Shown: positions 17,516 through 26,626 of the stretch, piece after piece
Position numbering within the stretch: the first letter of the stretch is position 1
Layout of the letters: every line of letters begins with the position of its first letter
From: Clostridium sp. 1001271st1 H5
GTDB lineage: Bacteria > Bacillota > Clostridia > Lachnospirales > Lachnospiraceae
Direction of reading: 5' to 3'
Length of the DNA stretch: 64,000 bases
Assembly: GCF_005845215.1 (NCBI RefSeq)
Contig: NZ_SPHO01000016.1
Span: 62,001-126,000 of the forward strand
Translations under genes and position numbers: made by a program
Notes under the pieces: model-generated
What the model saw: the letters and a program-made list of their open reading frames with translations, nothing else
Databases searched by the model: none
Told to the model about the DNA's origin: nothing

Positions 17516-18244
17516 TCAATATCCGTAGGTGGTCCGTATCTCCTGGGAATACTCCCCATTCTGGTCAAAAACAATAACCGGGGCTTCCATCTTAAGGAGA
17601 GGTCCCCCTCCCCTCACGGCCTCTATGAGCACCATGTTGGCCTCCCTGTCCCCATAGGGGTGGACCATCTTCATGCGCTTTGGCTCCAGTCCATGATGTT
17701 TCATGGTGGTAATGATTTCAATCAGGCGCCTGGGCCTGTGGACCATGTAGAAACGTCCTCCGGGCCTCAAAACCCGGGTTCCCTCCCTCACCACATCCTC
17801 CAGCGTGCATTTTACCTCATGGCGGGCAATGGCCTTGGCATCCTCCGGATTCTTAAGTCCATGGGATTCATTCATATAAGGGGGATTGGTGGTTACCACA
17901 TCAAAAGAAGCCAGTGCAAATAAACTGCTGGCCTCCGCTATATCGCCGGTGACGATGTCCACCTTGTCCTCCAGATGATTATATGTCACGCTCCGCCTGG
18001 CCATATCCGCCGACTCTTCCTGTATCTCCAGGCCGGTAAAATGCCTTCCCTCTGTTTTGGCGGTCAGAAGAATGGGGATAATGCCTGTACCTGTCCCCAG
18101 GTCCAGCACCCTCTCCCCCTTTTTCACCACGGCAAAGCCGGACAGAAGGACAGCGTCCATGCCGAAGCAGAACGCGCCCTTCCTCTGGATGATTCCATAA
18201 TGATTGCGCTGCAAATCGTCTATCCGCTCGTCGTCCCGCACCAT
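17516..18244 (-). CDS. tRNA1(Val) adenine-37 N6-methyltransferase family (TrmN6/YfiC)
   Basis: A class I methyltransferase with the AdoMet motif VLDLGTGTGIIPILL and the amino-methylating motif TTNPPYMNE. The N terminus ERIDDLQRNHYGIIQRKGAFCFGMDAVLLSGF is typical of this family. The start at 18244 is preferred because AGGAAGGG lies 7 bases before it and it gives the usual length of about 242 residues; longer starts would overlap ricT. It lies between ricT and rsmI. Confidence 0.85.
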   Translation of the reverse strand: MVRDDERIDDLQRNHYGIIQRKGAFCFGMDAVLLSGFAVVKKGERVLDLGTGTGIIPILLTAKTEGRHFTGLEIQEESADMARRSVTYNHLEDKVDIVTGDIAEASSLFALASFDVVTTNPPYMNESHGLKNPEDAKAIARHEVKCTLEDVVREGTRVLRPGGRFYMVHRPRRLIEIITTMKHHGLEPKRMKMVHPYGDREANMVLIEAVRGGGPLLKMEAPVIVFDQNGEYSQEIRTTYGY

Positions 18245-18287
18245 AATGGTCCCTTCCTGACGCCAGGTATGTTTCACGGTAACTGTA

Positions 18288-19217
18288 TCAGTTGTCATCC
18301 AGCTTCGACTTTCCTTCCTTCTTTTCAAGGGCCTCCAGCTGTTTCAGCTCTGCATCCGGCGTGTCGCCTCCGTGCTTTTCCCCGCCTTTGCCCTTTTTCT
18401 TCCTGGGCTTGAATTTAAGCTGGTCTACCTTGTATTCCCTGATTTCCTTTTCATCGCGCTCCACGGTCACAATGACCTTTACCTGCTGGCGCAGCACGTT
18501 GACACTGTGCACCTCGCCCTTTAGCCCGTCATTGGTGGTCACGTAATCCCCCGGATTGGGCAGCTTGCTGTTTAATACCTCATATGTTTCCTCTTCATTC
18601 TTAAGGCAGCACATAAGGCGTCCGCACACCCCCGATATCTTGGTGGGGTTTAAGGACAGGTTCTGTTCCTTGGCCATCTTGATGGACACAGGGATGAATT
18701 CGGACAGATAGGAGTGGCAGCACAGCGCTCTTCCGCAGATGCCGATACCTCCCATGATTTTTGTCTCGTCCCTGACCCCCACCTGGCGCAGTTCAATCCT
18801 GGTCTTAAACACACTGGCCAAGTCCTTCACCAGCTCCCTGAAATCGATTCTTCCGTCGGCCGTAAAGTAAAACAGGACCTTATTGTTGTCAAATGTATAT
18901 TCGGCGTCAATAAGCTTCATCTCCAGGTGATGCTTTCTGATTTTTTCCTGGCAGATTTTGAAGGCATCCCTCTCCTTCTGCTTATTTCTGGCTTCTGCAG
19001 CCTCATCTTCATCCGTTGCCATGCGGATGACTGATTTTAAGGGCGGAACCACCTTGGATTCATCCACTTCCCGGTTTCCCAGAACCACATACCCGTATTC
19101 AATGCCCCTGGCCGTCTCCACGATAACGTGGTCGCCTGTCTTAATCTGGCGGCCTGCAGGGTCGAAATAATATATCTTTCCTGCGGTGCGAAAGCGCACC
19201 CCGATTACTGTAATCAT
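18288..19217 (-). CDS. ricT: PSP1-domain protein RicT (YaaT)
   Basis: 309 residues. The PSP1 core includes ADGRIDFRELVKDLASVFKTRIELRQVGVRDE. The Cys clusters GGIGICGRALCCHSYL and KISGVCGRLMCCLKNEE match the iron-sulfur ligands of RicT. In Bacillus RicT acts with RicA and RicF in RNA processing and sporulation. The C-terminal tail is charged and low-complexity (Lys/Glu/Gly). It is located directly after holB, as in Bacillus. Confidence 0.92.
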   Translation of the reverse strand: MITVIGVRFRTAGKIYYFDPAGRQIKTGDHVIVETARGIEYGYVVLGNREVDESKVVPPLKSVIRMATDEDEAAEARNKQKERDAFKICQEKIRKHHLEMKLIDAEYTFDNNKVLFYFTADGRIDFRELVKDLASVFKTRIELRQVGVRDETKIMGGIGICGRALCCHSYLSEFIPVSIKMAKEQNLSLNPTKISGVCGRLMCCLKNEEETYEVLNSKLPNPGDYVTTNDGLKGEVHSVNVLRQQVKVIVTVERDEKEIREYKVDQLKFKPRKKKGKGGEKHGGDTPDAELKQLEALEKKEGKSKLDDN

Positions 19218-19250
19218 TTTATGTTCTCCTTCTCTTGCAGCCCCGGCACG

Positions 19251-20240
19251 TTAATTCTCCTTCATGGTGAGAAGCATCAGCTCCATGACCAGTTCGGTGT
19301 TCACGTTGGCGTCCAGCCTGATTCTGGCCTTGTCAATGGCCTCCAGAATCCGTTCCAGACCGTCATACCCGCTTGTGGTGCTGACACTCTTGACAGTAGA
19401 GAATTCGTCCTTGAATATCAGCAGGTTAATATCCTTTGTGGTCTTATACATCAGGATATCCCGGTACCACATCTGCATAAAGTCCAGGCATTCCCGGATA
19501 TCCAGATTCTCCTCCTTAACCTTGCGGATGTAGTCTAAGAGTTCAGATATATCCGTATCCTTGATGTGTTTCAGAAGGCGGAGCATCTCTTTATACATAA
19601 TCCCAAACTCCTCTGACTGGGCCAGATGAATGGCTTTCCCCAGGTTTCCCCTGGCAAAGGCCGCATAGATATCGGCCTGGCTCTCATCCTCCCCCAGCGA
19701 CTGGACCAGATATTCCTTTACCACTGTATCCTTTAAGGGTTTCAGCTTAAGCTGCACACACCTTGACAGGATAGTGGGCAGGAACGAGTCCTGGTTGGTG
19801 GTCAGAAGCAGGATAACTGCATAGGCAGGCGGCTCCTCTATGGTCTTCAGGAGGGCGTTCTGCGCCTGTACCGTCATCTTTTCCGCTTCATCCACTATAT
19901 ATATCTTATAATAACTGCTGTAGGGACGTACCTGTATGGTATCGTTAAGCTGTTCCCTTATATCATCCACGCCAATGCTGGCGGGCTTCTCATGTGTCAC
20001 GTAAATCAGGTCCGGATGGTTCCCGGAAAGTACCTGCTTGCAGGCATGGCACTGCATACAGGGCTCTGCCATTCCCTTCTCGCACAACAGGCTGAGGGCA
20101 AATGCATTGGCCAGGGATTTCCTTCCCATTCCGGCCTCGCCGCTCAGTATATAAGCATGGGAAACCTTCCCTGTCTCCACTGCGTTGCGGAAATGTTCCT
20201 TTATCTGTTCATGTCCTAATATATCGTTAAATCCCAACAT
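19251..20240 (-). CDS. holB: DNA polymerase III delta' subunit
   Basis: 329 residues. An AAA+ clamp-loader fold with P-loop SGEAGMGRKSLA, a zinc-binding Cys set (CEKGMAEPCMQCHACK), the Walker B-like IVDEAEKMTVQAQNALLKTIEEPP and the sensor SRC region LPTILSRCVQLKL. It loads the beta clamp during replication. GGGGGAG precedes the start. It is the first gene of the run holB-ricT-trmN6-rsmI. Confidence 0.94.
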   Translation of the reverse strand: MLGFNDILGHEQIKEHFRNAVETGKVSHAYILSGEAGMGRKSLANAFALSLLCEKGMAEPCMQCHACKQVLSGNHPDLIYVTHEKPASIGVDDIREQLNDTIQVRPYSSYYKIYIVDEAEKMTVQAQNALLKTIEEPPAYAVILLLTTNQDSFLPTILSRCVQLKLKPLKDTVVKEYLVQSLGEDESQADIYAAFARGNLGKAIHLAQSEEFGIMYKEMLRLLKHIKDTDISELLDYIRKVKEENLDIRECLDFMQMWYRDILMYKTTKDINLLIFKDEFSTVKSVSTTSGYDGLERILEAIDKARIRLDANVNTELVMELMLLTMKEN

Positions 20241-20268
20241 AGTGATTGGCTCCCCCTTGTGCTGCCGG

Positions 20269-20287
20269 CCTGGTTTTCAAAACCAGG
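20269..20287. other. Short perfect palindrome upstream of holB
   Basis: CCTGGTTTT-C-AAAACCAGG has 9-bp arms with a single central base. It lies about 30 bases upstream of the holB start, in the 171-base gap after the response-regulator operon. It could be a leader hairpin; there is no T-run. Confidence 0.4.
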
Positions 20288-20411
20288 AAAATGCCTGAAA
20301 CCGGTCTGTCCGGACCTCTGCCCTGATGGGGACAAACGTCCTCAATAAGTATAGCATAAGAATTTTTCAATGTATAGTACTACATTTTTCCCTGTTTTCC
20401 CTATTTATAAC

Positions 20412-21173
20412 CTATCTGCATCTATCCTGATACTCCGACGGGGACACCCCCAGAATCTTCTTAAACTGGGCGCTGAAATAAGCTGTATCCGAATATCCCA
20501 CCTGGTCCGCCACCTCGTACACCTTCACCCGGCAGTCCTTCAACAGGTTCATGGCCACCTGCATCCGGTAATAGGCCAGGTAGTTGGTAAAGGTATAATC
20601 GGTTTCCTTCTTAAAGACCCGGCTCAGATAGCCTTCGCTGATTTCCAGGAAGGAGGCCACGGTGCTGATAGTAATATCCTCCCGGTAATGCTCCCTGATA
20701 TACTGGGTGGCTGCCTCCACGTACTTATTCTTGGTTTTCCGGTCCGAATGGAACCGGAGGACCGGGGCGGCATCTGTTTCCTCCTCCCTGGCCGGACGCT
20801 CTTCCATCTGCTCCCTGATGTGTTCCACTGCATGTTCCAAATCTCCGTCCCTCAAAGGCTTCAGCAGATAATCGCTGACGCCCAGCCGCAGGGCGCTCTG
20901 GGCGTACTTAAAATCCCCGTAGGCCGTCAATATGATAAATTTGGCGCGGCAGCCCTGCTTACGCAGTTTTGTTATCATCTCCACGCCGTCCATCCTGGGC
21001 ATCTTTACATCCGTCACAATAATATCCGGTGAAAGGCGCACTGCCAGCTCCGCCCCTTCTTCCCCGTTGGCAGCCTCCCCTGCAATGACGCAGTCCAGGG
21101 CCGCCCAGTCAATGGTCAGGATGATTCCCCTCCTTACCATTGTCTCGTCTTCCACCACAATGACCTTATACAT
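20412..21173 (-). CDS. YesN/HptR-type response regulator (AraC output)
   Basis: A receiver domain (about residues 1-120) with the phosphorylated Asp in DIIVTDVKMPRMDG and the Lys in LLKPLRDGD. A linker and a C-terminal AraC-type double helix-turn-helix follow (ISTVASFLEISEGYLSRVFKKE, then VYEVADQVGYSDTAYFSAQFKK). AAGGAGG lies 7 bases before the start at 21173. The start overlaps the kinase stop by 8 bases. It is the third gene of a binding protein-kinase-regulator unit whose layout matches Staphylococcus HptRSA. The target is probably an importer gene; the Afu-type ABC system at 35.3-39.3 kb is the best candidate in the window. Confidence 0.9.
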   Translation of the reverse strand: MYKVIVVEDETMVRRGIILTIDWAALDCVIAGEAANGEEGAELAVRLSPDIIVTDVKMPRMDGVEMITKLRKQGCRAKFIILTAYGDFKYAQSALRLGVSDYLLKPLRDGDLEHAVEHIREQMEERPAREEETDAAPVLRFHSDRKTKNKYVEAATQYIREHYREDITISTVASFLEISEGYLSRVFKKETDYTFTNYLAYYRMQVAMNLLKDCRVKVYEVADQVGYSDTAYFSAQFKKILGVSPSEYQDRCR

Positions 21174-22884
21174 CCGGCACCTCCTTCTGAACCGGCAGCC
21201 TGAGTGTAATGGTGGTCCCATCCTCCGTAACAGCCGCCCTCATACCGTATTCCTGTCCGTAATATATTTTCAATATGTTGATGACATTGTACAAGCCCAG
21301 ATGGCCGTCCCGCTTAGCCGGGGAATCGCTGTTAATCCAGTCCACCATGTCCTGTCCCATGCCGCATCCGTCGTCTGTCACCGATATGTTCAGTATCCCT
21401 TCCTTCTGGAAGGCATAGATACAGATATAGCCGTGCTCGCATCCGTCCAGCCCATGGATAATGGCATTTTCAACCAGGGGCTGCAGAATCATCTTGGGCA
21501 CCATGCAGTCCTCCAGCTGGTCCGGTATCTCTGTCTCGTACAGAAACCGTCCTGTAAAACGTATTTTCTGTATCTCCACATAGCTCTCTATGGTCTCCAG
21601 TTCCTCCCTCAGGGTGATGAAGGGCCGGCTGGATATGCTCTTTCTCAGGATAACCGCCAGGTTTTCCGCCAGCACGGCAATCTCCGGCACCTGGTTGATT
21701 CTGGCGCTCCACTTAATGGAATCCAGGGTATTGTACAGAAAATGGGGATTCAGCTGGGTCTGGTACAGCTTAAGGGTTGTCTTATTTAAGTCCTTCTGCT
21801 TCTGCACCGTGTCCTCCAGGTATTTCTGCAGGTCACCGGTCATCTGGTTAAAGCTCTCTGTCAGCCTGCCTAATTCATCCTGGCGGCTGGTATGGATGCG
21901 GATGGATAAATCCCCTTTCTTCACCTTGGCCATGGCTTTGTCCAACAGGCTCACCGGCTGGCCCATGCTCCGGGACAGCGCGCCTGCTATAATAAGGCAG
22001 AGCACCAGCCCCAGACCGGACAAGGCTAAACTCACCGTACCCATGGTGCGCACAGCAGGAGCGCTGATGGGAGCCGAACAGCGCAGCAGGATGTAAAAGC
22101 CCCTGGAAGGCTCCCTGGTCCACAGATATCTGGTGTATACCCCTCTTTTCTCCGTTCCCCCCTGGCCTGAAATGGTATGTTCGATAATATCATTGATTTC
22201 TCTTTCCCCGTACTCAGGCCTGGAACAGTAAAGTGGTTTTTGGTGGGAATCCAGCACCAGCAGGGTGTCACCGGATGAATAGAAGCCATTCAGCAGGTTA
22301 TCAAAATTTTCCCTGGTAAAATCCAGCACCACATATCCGGTTCTGGCTCCATGGGCGCTCTCCAGCGAAAATGCTCCCTGCATCAGGACATCACTGCCAG
22401 AAGAGGAAAGGTAGGGGTCAGTCCTGTAATAGGTGATTCCCGGTTTCTCCGACGCTTTGTTGAGCAGTCCCCAGCTCACAGGCAGACGGCTGCTTTTAGG
22501 CGCAGTATCCGTGGTAAAACGCAGTTTTCCGCCTGCATCGTAGATGCTGAACTGGGCATGGCTGTAAATCTCCTGGACAGCCTGGTACATGGACAGGTAT
22601 AAATCCTTCTGGAACTCTATGGTTTTATTGTCAATCATAACCCAGGCAGCAGAACCGTCCTCAGTCAGTGTTTCACAGGCGTTCTGGCAGTTCTCCAGCA
22701 GCTGGGCAAACCGTTCCCTGACTTCCTCCAGCTGCTGGTTTCCGTCCACGGTTATCTGGCGGTTAATGGAGGCGGTGAACAGGCGCATCATTACAACGCT
22801 TGAAAATGTAAGGGGAACCAGGGCTACCAGGAGGCAGCCCAGGAATACCCTGGCCTTAAAAGAGAGTCTCCGATACCATCTCAT
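21166..22884 (-). CDS. YesM/HptS-type sensor histidine kinase
   Basis: 572 residues. The first membrane helix is at about 12-33, an extracytoplasmic sensor runs to about 275, and a second helix at about 278-300 leads into a HAMP domain. The His_kinase domain contains the phospho-acceptor motif TQLNPHFLYNTLDSIKW, and the ATPase boxes are LQPLVENAIIHG and VTDDGCGMG. Its start overlaps the stop of the preceding binding-protein gene by 4 bases, so the three proteins are likely made together. The sensor domain probably reads the ligand-bound lipoprotein, as HptS does with HptA (inference). Confidence 0.9.
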   Translation of the reverse strand: MRWYRRLSFKARVFLGCLLVALVPLTFSSVVMMRLFTASINRQITVDGNQQLEEVRERFAQLLENCQNACETLTEDGSAAWVMIDNKTIEFQKDLYLSMYQAVQEIYSHAQFSIYDAGGKLRFTTDTAPKSSRLPVSWGLLNKASEKPGITYYRTDPYLSSSGSDVLMQGAFSLESAHGARTGYVVLDFTRENFDNLLNGFYSSGDTLLVLDSHQKPLYCSRPEYGEREINDIIEHTISGQGGTEKRGVYTRYLWTREPSRGFYILLRCSAPISAPAVRTMGTVSLALSGLGLVLCLIIAGALSRSMGQPVSLLDKAMAKVKKGDLSIRIHTSRQDELGRLTESFNQMTGDLQKYLEDTVQKQKDLNKTTLKLYQTQLNPHFLYNTLDSIKWSARINQVPEIAVLAENLAVILRKSISSRPFITLREELETIESYVEIQKIRFTGRFLYETEIPDQLEDCMVPKMILQPLVENAIIHGLDGCEHGYICIYAFQKEGILNISVTDDGCGMGQDMVDWINSDSPAKRDGHLGLYNVINILKIYYGQEYGMRAAVTEDGTTITLRLPVQKEVPDV

Positions 22885-23972
22885 TCCACAGGCCTCCCTT
22901 CCCTACGGGACAGTATGCCGTTCCACCTGGCCAGTACGTCCTTCTTTTCCCTGGAAAGCTCCTCCAGGTCCATCTCAATCAGCGGAAGCCTGCCAATGGG
23001 CGACAGTCCGGGCAGCGGCGGCACATCGCTTCTCACGGACCTGCGGTTTAAATCCGATACCAGAATCCGCTGGACATCCCTGCTCACCGTAAAATCCAGA
23101 AACTGCCTGGCAGCGTCAGGGTTTGTGCATCCCTTTACAATGGCTGTGCCGTCCGGAAGAGCCGTGGTGCCCTCCTGCGGGTAAATATAGTCTATATCCG
23201 CTCCCTCAGACAGCAGGGCCTGGGCGGACTCCTCCATGGTGACCCCAATGGAATACCGCCCGTCCAGGATACCGGCATTTACCTCCTGCATACTGTTCAG
23301 GGTGCCGTATCCCAGGTTTTCCATGAACTGTTCCAGATAATCCCCCTTTTTCTCCCACGTATGGACAGCCGTCACAAGGGCGGAGGAATACACATCGGAC
23401 CTGCGCGGGTCCACAAAGGCAATTCTGCCCTTCCACCTGGGTTCCAGAAGGCTGTTCCATCCCACCGGCAGCTCCCGGTACGTAACCACATTTGTATTGT
23501 ACATGATGACCAGGGGCAGGGCGGAAAAAGAGGTCCAGCGGCTATCCTCACACCGGAAATTTTCTGTTATGAATGCTGCTTCCGGGCTTTCATATACCTG
23601 CCAATGCTCCTTTGACTGTTCCAGTGTCTCTATGCCAACCCCGAACACCACATCCCAATCAGGTCCATCCTCAGCCTCCAGCCAGCCTGTCATTTCCTCG
23701 GAGGACCCGCGTTCCACCTTTACCATCAGATTGGTGCGCTCCTCAAACTCCTTGATGATGGGCTCATATATCTCTTCCTCCTGGGCTGTATAAAGAACCA
23801 GGTCCGGCACAGCAGGCATGGGAGCTGACTCCGGCCCCGGCTGGCATGAGGAAAGAAGGGCTGTGCAGAAAAGGCACAGGCCCCTTAGCGCCGGATGCAT
23901 CCTTCCCACGGCAGTTCTTTTCCTGCCTGCAATTGTTTTTTTCCTGCCAGCGGCAGCTCTGTTCGTATACAT
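22881..23972 (-). CDS. Afu/Fbp-type binding lipoprotein of a sensing module
   Basis: 363 residues. A long basic N-terminal region of repeated AGRKK/AGRKR-type units precedes a hydrophobic stretch and the lipobox LLSSC (Cys about 43), so it is membrane-anchored. The mature part is a family 1 solute-binding fold: DLVLYTAQEEEIYEPI, WDVVFGVGIETLEQ, ALPLVIMYNTNVV, EPRWKGRIAFVDPRRSDV, YPQEGTTALPDGTAIVKGCTNPDAARQFLDF. It is clearly related to the transporter binding protein at 38.2-39.3 kb but has no permease genes beside it and is fused by overlap to a kinase gene. It therefore likely serves sensing rather than transport. Confidence 0.85.
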   Translation of the reverse strand: MYTNRAAAGRKKTIAGRKRTAVGRMHPALRGLCLFCTALLSSCQPGPESAPMPAVPDLVLYTAQEEEIYEPIIKEFEERTNLMVKVERGSSEEMTGWLEAEDGPDWDVVFGVGIETLEQSKEHWQVYESPEAAFITENFRCEDSRWTSFSALPLVIMYNTNVVTYRELPVGWNSLLEPRWKGRIAFVDPRRSDVYSSALVTAVHTWEKKGDYLEQFMENLGYGTLNSMQEVNAGILDGRYSIGVTMEESAQALLSEGADIDYIYPQEGTTALPDGTAIVKGCTNPDAARQFLDFTVSRDVQRILVSDLNRRSVRSDVPPLPGLSPIGRLPLIEMDLEELSREKKDVLARWNGILSRREGRPVE

Positions 23973-24064
23973 GGCGGCACCCCCGTGTCCTATACTACCG
24001 GTAGAATCAGTCCTGTTTGCTACATTATATCAAAGAAAAACATATTTTTCCATTGCGGAAGCCC

Positions 24065-24122
24065 TTGAAATCATTCCCTTAAAATCATTCCCTTTGAAAT
24101 CGTTCCCCTTGAAATCGTTCCT
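24065..24122. repeat. Four tandem copies of a 14-15 bp unit
   Basis: A unit of the form TTGAAATCRTTCCC is repeated four times with small variations between 24065 and 24122. It lies in the 209-base region between the divergent lipoprotein gene and the PP2C-like gene. Its role is unknown; it sits in the probable promoter/leader zone of the latter. Confidence 0.7.
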
Positions 24123-24181
24123 TCCCCATGTTACCCTTAAGGCAGAACGCAAAGAGTATCGTCAAAGGGGAGGCAGACAAT

Positions 24182-25036
24182 ATGAACGTGCAGATGATAG
24201 AACAATTTATCTGTTCCAAATATACGGACCAGCAAAAATGCGAGGATGGTCTTTTTATCAGTGATGACTTCATTGCCGTCATAGACGGTGTCACCAGCAA
24301 GGGGGCGCTGACATGGCCGGTACAGACAGAAGGCGCGGCCGGTACCCTTCCTTCCATGACCAGCGGCCGCTATGCCAGGGAGGTACTGGAAAAGGCCCTT
24401 AAAGCCATGAAGCCCAGCATTGATGCCGCCTCTGCCATAGAATATTTAAACCAGGCTCTGGCAGCAGCCGGCACCAGCCGCCGGGATTATCTGAGGGACC
24501 ATCCTGAGGAACGGCTCCAGGCAGTGGTCATCCTGTACAGCTGTCACAACAGGGAGGTATGGGCCTTCGGAGACTGTCAGTGTATGATTGGGAATACGCT
24601 TCATACCCACAGCAAGGAAATTGACAGTCTTATGACAGAAATCCGCTGTCTCTATGACCAGGCAGAACTGATTTTAGGTGGGTCCGAGAATGAATTGGCA
24701 GAGCATGACCCTGGCCGGGTCTGCATCCTTCCTCTGCTGCGCCGCCAGTTTCTGCTGGCCAACCAGGACTGCCCCTATGGTTATGATGTGCTTGATGGTT
24801 TTTCCATTCATGCCCACCATGTATCCATTTATCCTGTCCTGCCCCAAACCCAGGTCGTCCTGGCCAGCGACGGCTACCCTGCATTAAAAGGCACTCTGGC
24901 TGAAAGCGAGGAGGCGCTTAGGGCGCTTCTGCAAAAAGACCCCCAGTGCCTCCGGGAAAACAGGGGCACAAAAGGGCTGGTAAAAGGCAACCAAAGCTTT
25001 GACGACCGGACCTATGTGCGGTTTATGGTTTTATAA
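24182..25036 (+). CDS. PP2C-like protein of unknown role
   Basis: 284 residues, soluble, no signal peptide. The N-terminal SDDFIAVIDGVTSKG resembles the first metal-binding motif of PPM/PP2C phosphatases. EVWAFGDCQCMIGN and VVLASDGYPAL resemble later PP2C motifs, and TKGLVKGNQSFDDRTYVRF looks like the terminal Asp-containing motif. A stand-alone gene: GGGAGG lies 8 bases before the start, and an upstream in-frame ATG is less well supported. Function as a Ser/Thr phosphatase is inference; the substrate is unknown. Confidence 0.55.
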   Translation: MNVQMIEQFICSKYTDQQKCEDGLFISDDFIAVIDGVTSKGALTWPVQTEGAAGTLPSMTSGRYAREVLEKALKAMKPSIDAASAIEYLNQALAAAGTSRRDYLRDHPEERLQAVVILYSCHNREVWAFGDCQCMIGNTLHTHSKEIDSLMTEIRCLYDQAELILGGSENELAEHDPGRVCILPLLRRQFLLANQDCPYGYDVLDGFSIHAHHVSIYPVLPQTQVVLASDGYPALKGTLAESEEALRALLQKDPQCLRENRGTKGLVKGNQSFDDRTYVRFMVL

Positions 25037-25057
25037 TCGGGAGCTGATATGCGGTAA

Positions 25058-25087
25058 GAGCGCCCCCTGTATAAACAGAGGGCGCTC
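25058..25087. terminator. Hairpin repeat, copy 1
   Basis: GAGCGCCCCCTGT-ATAA-ACAGAGGGCGCTC pairs along its whole length except one C/A mismatch. It lies between convergent genes and could end both. It is almost identical to the copy at 26721-26750. Neither copy is followed by a good T-run, so an origin as a dispersed repeat is possible. Confidence 0.6.
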
Positions 25088-25108
25088 CTGCCAGTTATCA
25101 TTTGTACA

Positions 25109-26560
25109 TTATTTTAATATATATATTCTCGCCCTTCTCTCCCCCTGCTCCTGCAATATCCCATCCTCTGACATCTGCTTAAGAATTCGTTTGGTAGTTG
25201 ATTCAGCAAGTCCCAGAATCGCGCGCGCCTCTTTATTGGAAATCATTCCATACTCTTTTACATGGTTAAGAATCAGTTTCTGCCGTTCCGTCTTTATCGG
25301 CTTTTTACCGGTCTTTTTTATGGACCCTTTATCGGCTTTTTTTATCGGCTTTTTATCGGCTTTTTTTATCGGCTTTTTACTCTTTAGACGATAGAGATTC
25401 ACTCTGAAGGTATCACCAATTTCAAAAAAATCCGGTTTGGGCAATCCATACTCATTTGACCGCTTTAGAATACGGCGTATTCCAGTTCCCCATTCCTCAA
25501 TTAATTCCATCCGGCTGAATACCTCCGCAACCGCACGGTTACGAATTTTAGAACGCCCGCTCATAGCTTCCTCCAGTGTCAGGCCACCATAAAGCATTCC
25601 CGGAGAGGTGACTTCCAATCTGTCATCATAAAGTGCCACCTGCACACAGGAATTATCCATGAAATTCCTATGACACTGGGCATTAATAATCATCTCCCTG
25701 ATTGAACCTATCGGAAGCTCATAACGTTCCTTACGAACCAACCCGTCAATCTCCGCACTCCGGCTTATATGTCTTAATACAAACTGATAGGCACCTTCTA
25801 TCTGCTCATATAAAGGTCCACAAAACTCCTTTTTATCGATAAATTCATCACGGTCCATTCCCTTAAAGAGAGCGCATTGAATTTTGGCAAATGGGAAATA
25901 ATCACTTGTGAGTAAAACAAACGCATTTGTAGGAAGTATCTCACCCTCTGCCTTTTTCAAAATTTTCCAATTTAACAACTGTTCTTTTGTCACCCTAGAT
26001 ACTGCATTCTTCTCTTCCTCGGTATCTGCCGCATTGACCATATAATTGTGTATATCCTGACATAACTTTTCTATTGCCTCATCTGATACATGGTATCCAA
26101 CACAGGTCAGCTCATCCCAGGACAAATTTAGACCTTCCAACTCCAGTTCCTTAATTTTATATTGGTCAGCGGGACGGGATGTTCCTGCAACACGAAGATA
26201 AGTCCCCTTCTCTTTACCAATATGTTTCAGATAATATGGACGGTTGGCACCTGGATAAATTTCGACTATCACGATACACTTACCGTCAATTGTCTGGAAT
26301 GTTATGTCCGGAATAATTTGAGGCTCACAACAATCAGAAATCCCATTGGCTATACTATCCATTATATAAAATACTGCTTCTTTATCAACACCAATAATTG
26401 TTCTGGTTTTATCATCAATGCCAATCATTAACTTGCCACCGCTGGTATTAGAAAAAGCAATGATGGACTTCATGTATTTATCACTTCTTTTCGGAAGTTC
26501 GGATTTAAACTCTACATTTTTTGATTCACCTTTTAAGATATCTTCAAGTGTCATCTCCAA
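25109..26560 (-). CDS. AlbA_2/Schlafen-type ATP-binding regulator
   Basis: 483 residues. The N-terminal AlbA_2 domain includes EFKSELPKRSDKYMKSIIAFSNTSGGKLMIGID. Next comes a GHKL-like ATPase segment (SIREMIINAQCHRNFMDNSCVQVALYDDRLEVTSPG and EWGTGIRRILKRS). A Lys-rich tandem repeat (about residues 390-420) precedes a C-terminal winged helix (MISNKEARAILGLAESTTKRILKQM). The likely start is TTG at 26560, with AAGGAAG 7 bases upstream; the ATG two codons later is an alternative. Base composition is more A+T-rich than its neighbours, and identical hairpins flank it, both suggesting acquisition by transfer. Relatives occur near mobile or defence genes; the role here is unknown. Confidence 0.8.
   Translation of the reverse strand: MEMTLEDILKGESKNVEFKSELPKRSDKYMKSIIAFSNTSGGKLMIGIDDKTRTIIGVDKEAVFYIMDSIANGISDCCEPQIIPDITFQTIDGKCIVIVEIYPGANRPYYLKHIGKEKGTYLRVAGTSRPADQYKIKELELEGLNLSWDELTCVGYHVSDEAIEKLCQDIHNYMVNAADTEEEKNAVSRVTKEQLLNWKILKKAEGEILPTNAFVLLTSDYFPFAKIQCALFKGMDRDEFIDKKEFCGPLYEQIEGAYQFVLRHISRSAEIDGLVRKERYELPIGSIREMIINAQCHRNFMDNSCVQVALYDDRLEVTSPGMLYGGLTLEEAMSGRSKIRNRAVAEVFSRMELIEEWGTGIRRILKRSNEYGLPKPDFFEIGDTFRVNLYRLKSKKPIKKADKKPIKKADKGSIKKTGKKPIKTERQKLILNHVKEYGMISNKEARAILGLAESTTKRILKQMSEDGILQEQGERRARIYILK
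25330..25379 (-). repeat. Tandem repeat encoding a Lys-rich linker
   Basis: Units of the form TATCGGCTTTTT(TT) recur four times (plus strand) and encode repeats of Lys-Pro-Ile-Lys-Lys-Ala-Asp. Runs of seven T lie within the repeat. Copy-number or slippage changes here would alter the linker or the frame before the C-terminal winged helix. Confidence 0.75.
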
Positions 26561-26626
26561 CGTCTCACTTCCTTTCTATGCCCAAATTCAATCTCTCCTG
26601 CGTTTTACCAATATCTTATCTCTTCA

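Noticed and set aside
24065-24122. CRISPR array
   Set aside because: Units of about 15 bp are directly abutting with no spacers and no cas genes are present.
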